Source: Hungatella hathewayi WAL-18680 (GTDB lineage: Bacteria > Bacillota > Clostridia > Lachnospirales > Lachnospiraceae). From it: 64,000 nt of DNA. The notes beneath the pieces are model-generated. The model did no database searches, had not been told where the DNA came from, and worked only from the letters and a program-made list of their open reading frames with translations. Where the stretch lies: positions 1,566,203-1,630,202 of the forward strand of contig NZ_JH379027.1 in the NCBI RefSeq assembly GCF_000235505.1. The letters run 5' to 3'. Positions within the stretch are counted from its first letter, which is position 1. Every line of letters starts with the position of its first letter. This document shows, in pieces, positions 63,241-64,000 of this stretch. Both the position numbers and the translations under genes were made by a program.

Positions 63241-63747
63241 ATGGCAGAGATGATATTGTATTTTTCCCGGGCGGGAGAGAATTATGTCAGTGGGGCGCTG
63301 AAATATCTGGAGACAGGGAATACGAAGATTGCGGCGGAGATGATAGGGGAGATGACGGGAGCGGAGTTGTTTGAGATTCGGCCGGCGCATCCTTATTCCG
63401 AGGATTATAACAGATGCATTGAGGAGGCCCGCCAGGAGCAGAAGCGGGATGCCAGACCGGAGCTGGCCGGTTACCCGGAGAATTTGGATGGGGTCGATGT
63501 CATTTATCTGGGGTATCCCAATTACTGGGGGACTATGCCGATGCCGGTGTTTACGCTGCTGGAGAAATACGAGTTTACCGGGAAAATCATTTACCCGTTC
63601 TGCACCCATGAGGGAAGCGGTATGGGGCACAGCGAGATGGATATCCGAAGGATTTGTCCGGGAGCCGAGGTGAAGAAGGGGCTGCCCATCCACGGGACGA
63701 AGGTGCGGGAAGCTAAACGGGATATCAGAAAGTGGCTGGGGCGGTAA
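63241..63747 (+). CDS. Flavodoxin family protein
   Basis: A 168-residue flavodoxin-like protein binding FMN: phosphate loop LYFSRAGENYVSG near the N-terminus, YLGYPNYWGTMPMPV and FCTHEGSGMGHSE as isoalloxazine loops. It probably carries electrons or acts as a small NAD(P)H-dependent reductase. It is divergent from the LysR gene, which probably controls it. The ribosome site is GCAGGAGG. The stretch from 63748 to the window end shows no gene. Confidence 0.92.
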   Translation: MAEMILYFSRAGENYVSGALKYLETGNTKIAAEMIGEMTGAELFEIRPAHPYSEDYNRCIEEARQEQKRDARPELAGYPENLDGVDVIYLGYPNYWGTMPMPVFTLLEKYEFTGKIIYPFCTHEGSGMGHSEMDIRRICPGAEVKKGLPIHGTKVREAKRDIRKWLGR

Positions 63748-63851
63748 GGAAGGTCCCAGAAGAATTCATTCTTTCCAGTTATTCTGAAAATCTTTAACCG
63801 ATACTCTTATGACTTCATGTAAATGACTGATGAATATAATCAATACACCGA

Positions 63852-63883
63852 AGAACAGGTTTCTAGTAAATCTGTTCTTTTTT
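63852..63883 (+). terminator. Terminator downstream of the flavodoxin gene
   Basis: AGAACAG (63852-63858) pairs with CTGTTCT (63872-63878), followed by a T run. Confidence 0.75.
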
Positions 63884-64000
63884 AGTTCGGCCATAGGTCT
63901 TGTATATTCCATGAGCTTTGAGGCTGCCATAGAATATTACAAATTGCCATAGCTTTTGTTAAGTTTTAGCGCTGATTTTTCCAGGGAGTCCAATTATACT

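Overview
The window looks like chromosome of a spore-forming gut Clostridia, most likely a Lachnospiraceae member of the Enterocloster/Lachnoclostridium kind. This is inferred from the cotJABC spore-coat operon, a BceRSAB-type detoxification module, CUT1 sugar transport without its own ATPase, G/C-ending codons and low-GC-Gram-positive promoters and ribosome sites. No rRNA, tRNA or CRISPR array was recognised.

Layout. (1) 1-5.2 kb is core: a DUF1836 fragment, ridA, a TSCPD protein, pcrA, a small membrane protein and rlmD. (2) 5.2-17.6 kb is an AT-rich accessory island. It begins inside rlmD, whose 3' end is replaced by a mobile-element-type extension. It carries a three-gene module (DUF6414 protein, ClpB-like AAA+ ATPase, Abi/UG-like reverse transcriptase), decayed genes, two tandem AbiE toxin-antitoxin operons (the second toxin dead), a membrane glycerophosphodiesterase and a TPR-DUF2971 protein. 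(3) 17.7-31.9 kb is carbohydrate oxidation: an aldehyde dehydrogenase and a LacI regulator, then a nine-gene operon (two zinc dehydrogenases, PfkB kinase, ABC importer, two paralogous FAD oxidoreductases with a C-terminal beta-rich domain, VOC protein). (4) 32-37 kb: an acid-sugar dehydratase plus SLC13 transporter, divergent from an AraC regulator and an MFS exporter. (5) 37-46 kb: cotJABC, a GH3 hexosaminidase, DUF1847, two GntR regulators, an SLC13 transporter with a class I fumarase/tartrate dehydratase, and a protease-less Lon-like ATPase. (6) 46-51 kb: BceRSAB-like module. (7) 51-56 kb: rhamnose operon (AraC regulator, rhaB, rhaM, rhaA, rhaD). (8) 56-64 kb: DinJ-YafQ, an Fe-S aldo/keto reductase, an XRE membrane regulator, a second two-component system with a small secreted target protein, a LysR regulator and a flavodoxin.

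Most notable: the DUF6414-AAA-reverse transcriptase module next to the rlmD junction; the FAD oxidoreductase/dehydrogenase operon, whose substrate I cannot name; a response-regulator box of identical geometry at two promoters; and an 11-bp-phased degenerate repeat beside the LacI gene.

Caution: five otherwise intact genes (reverse transcriptase, glycerophosphodiesterase, TPR-DUF2971, PfkB kinase, AraC regulator) are each broken by one base in a short A or T run. They lie in both island and core operons, so a shared sequencing or assembly cause is likely, and none should be called a true pseudogene without rechecking.
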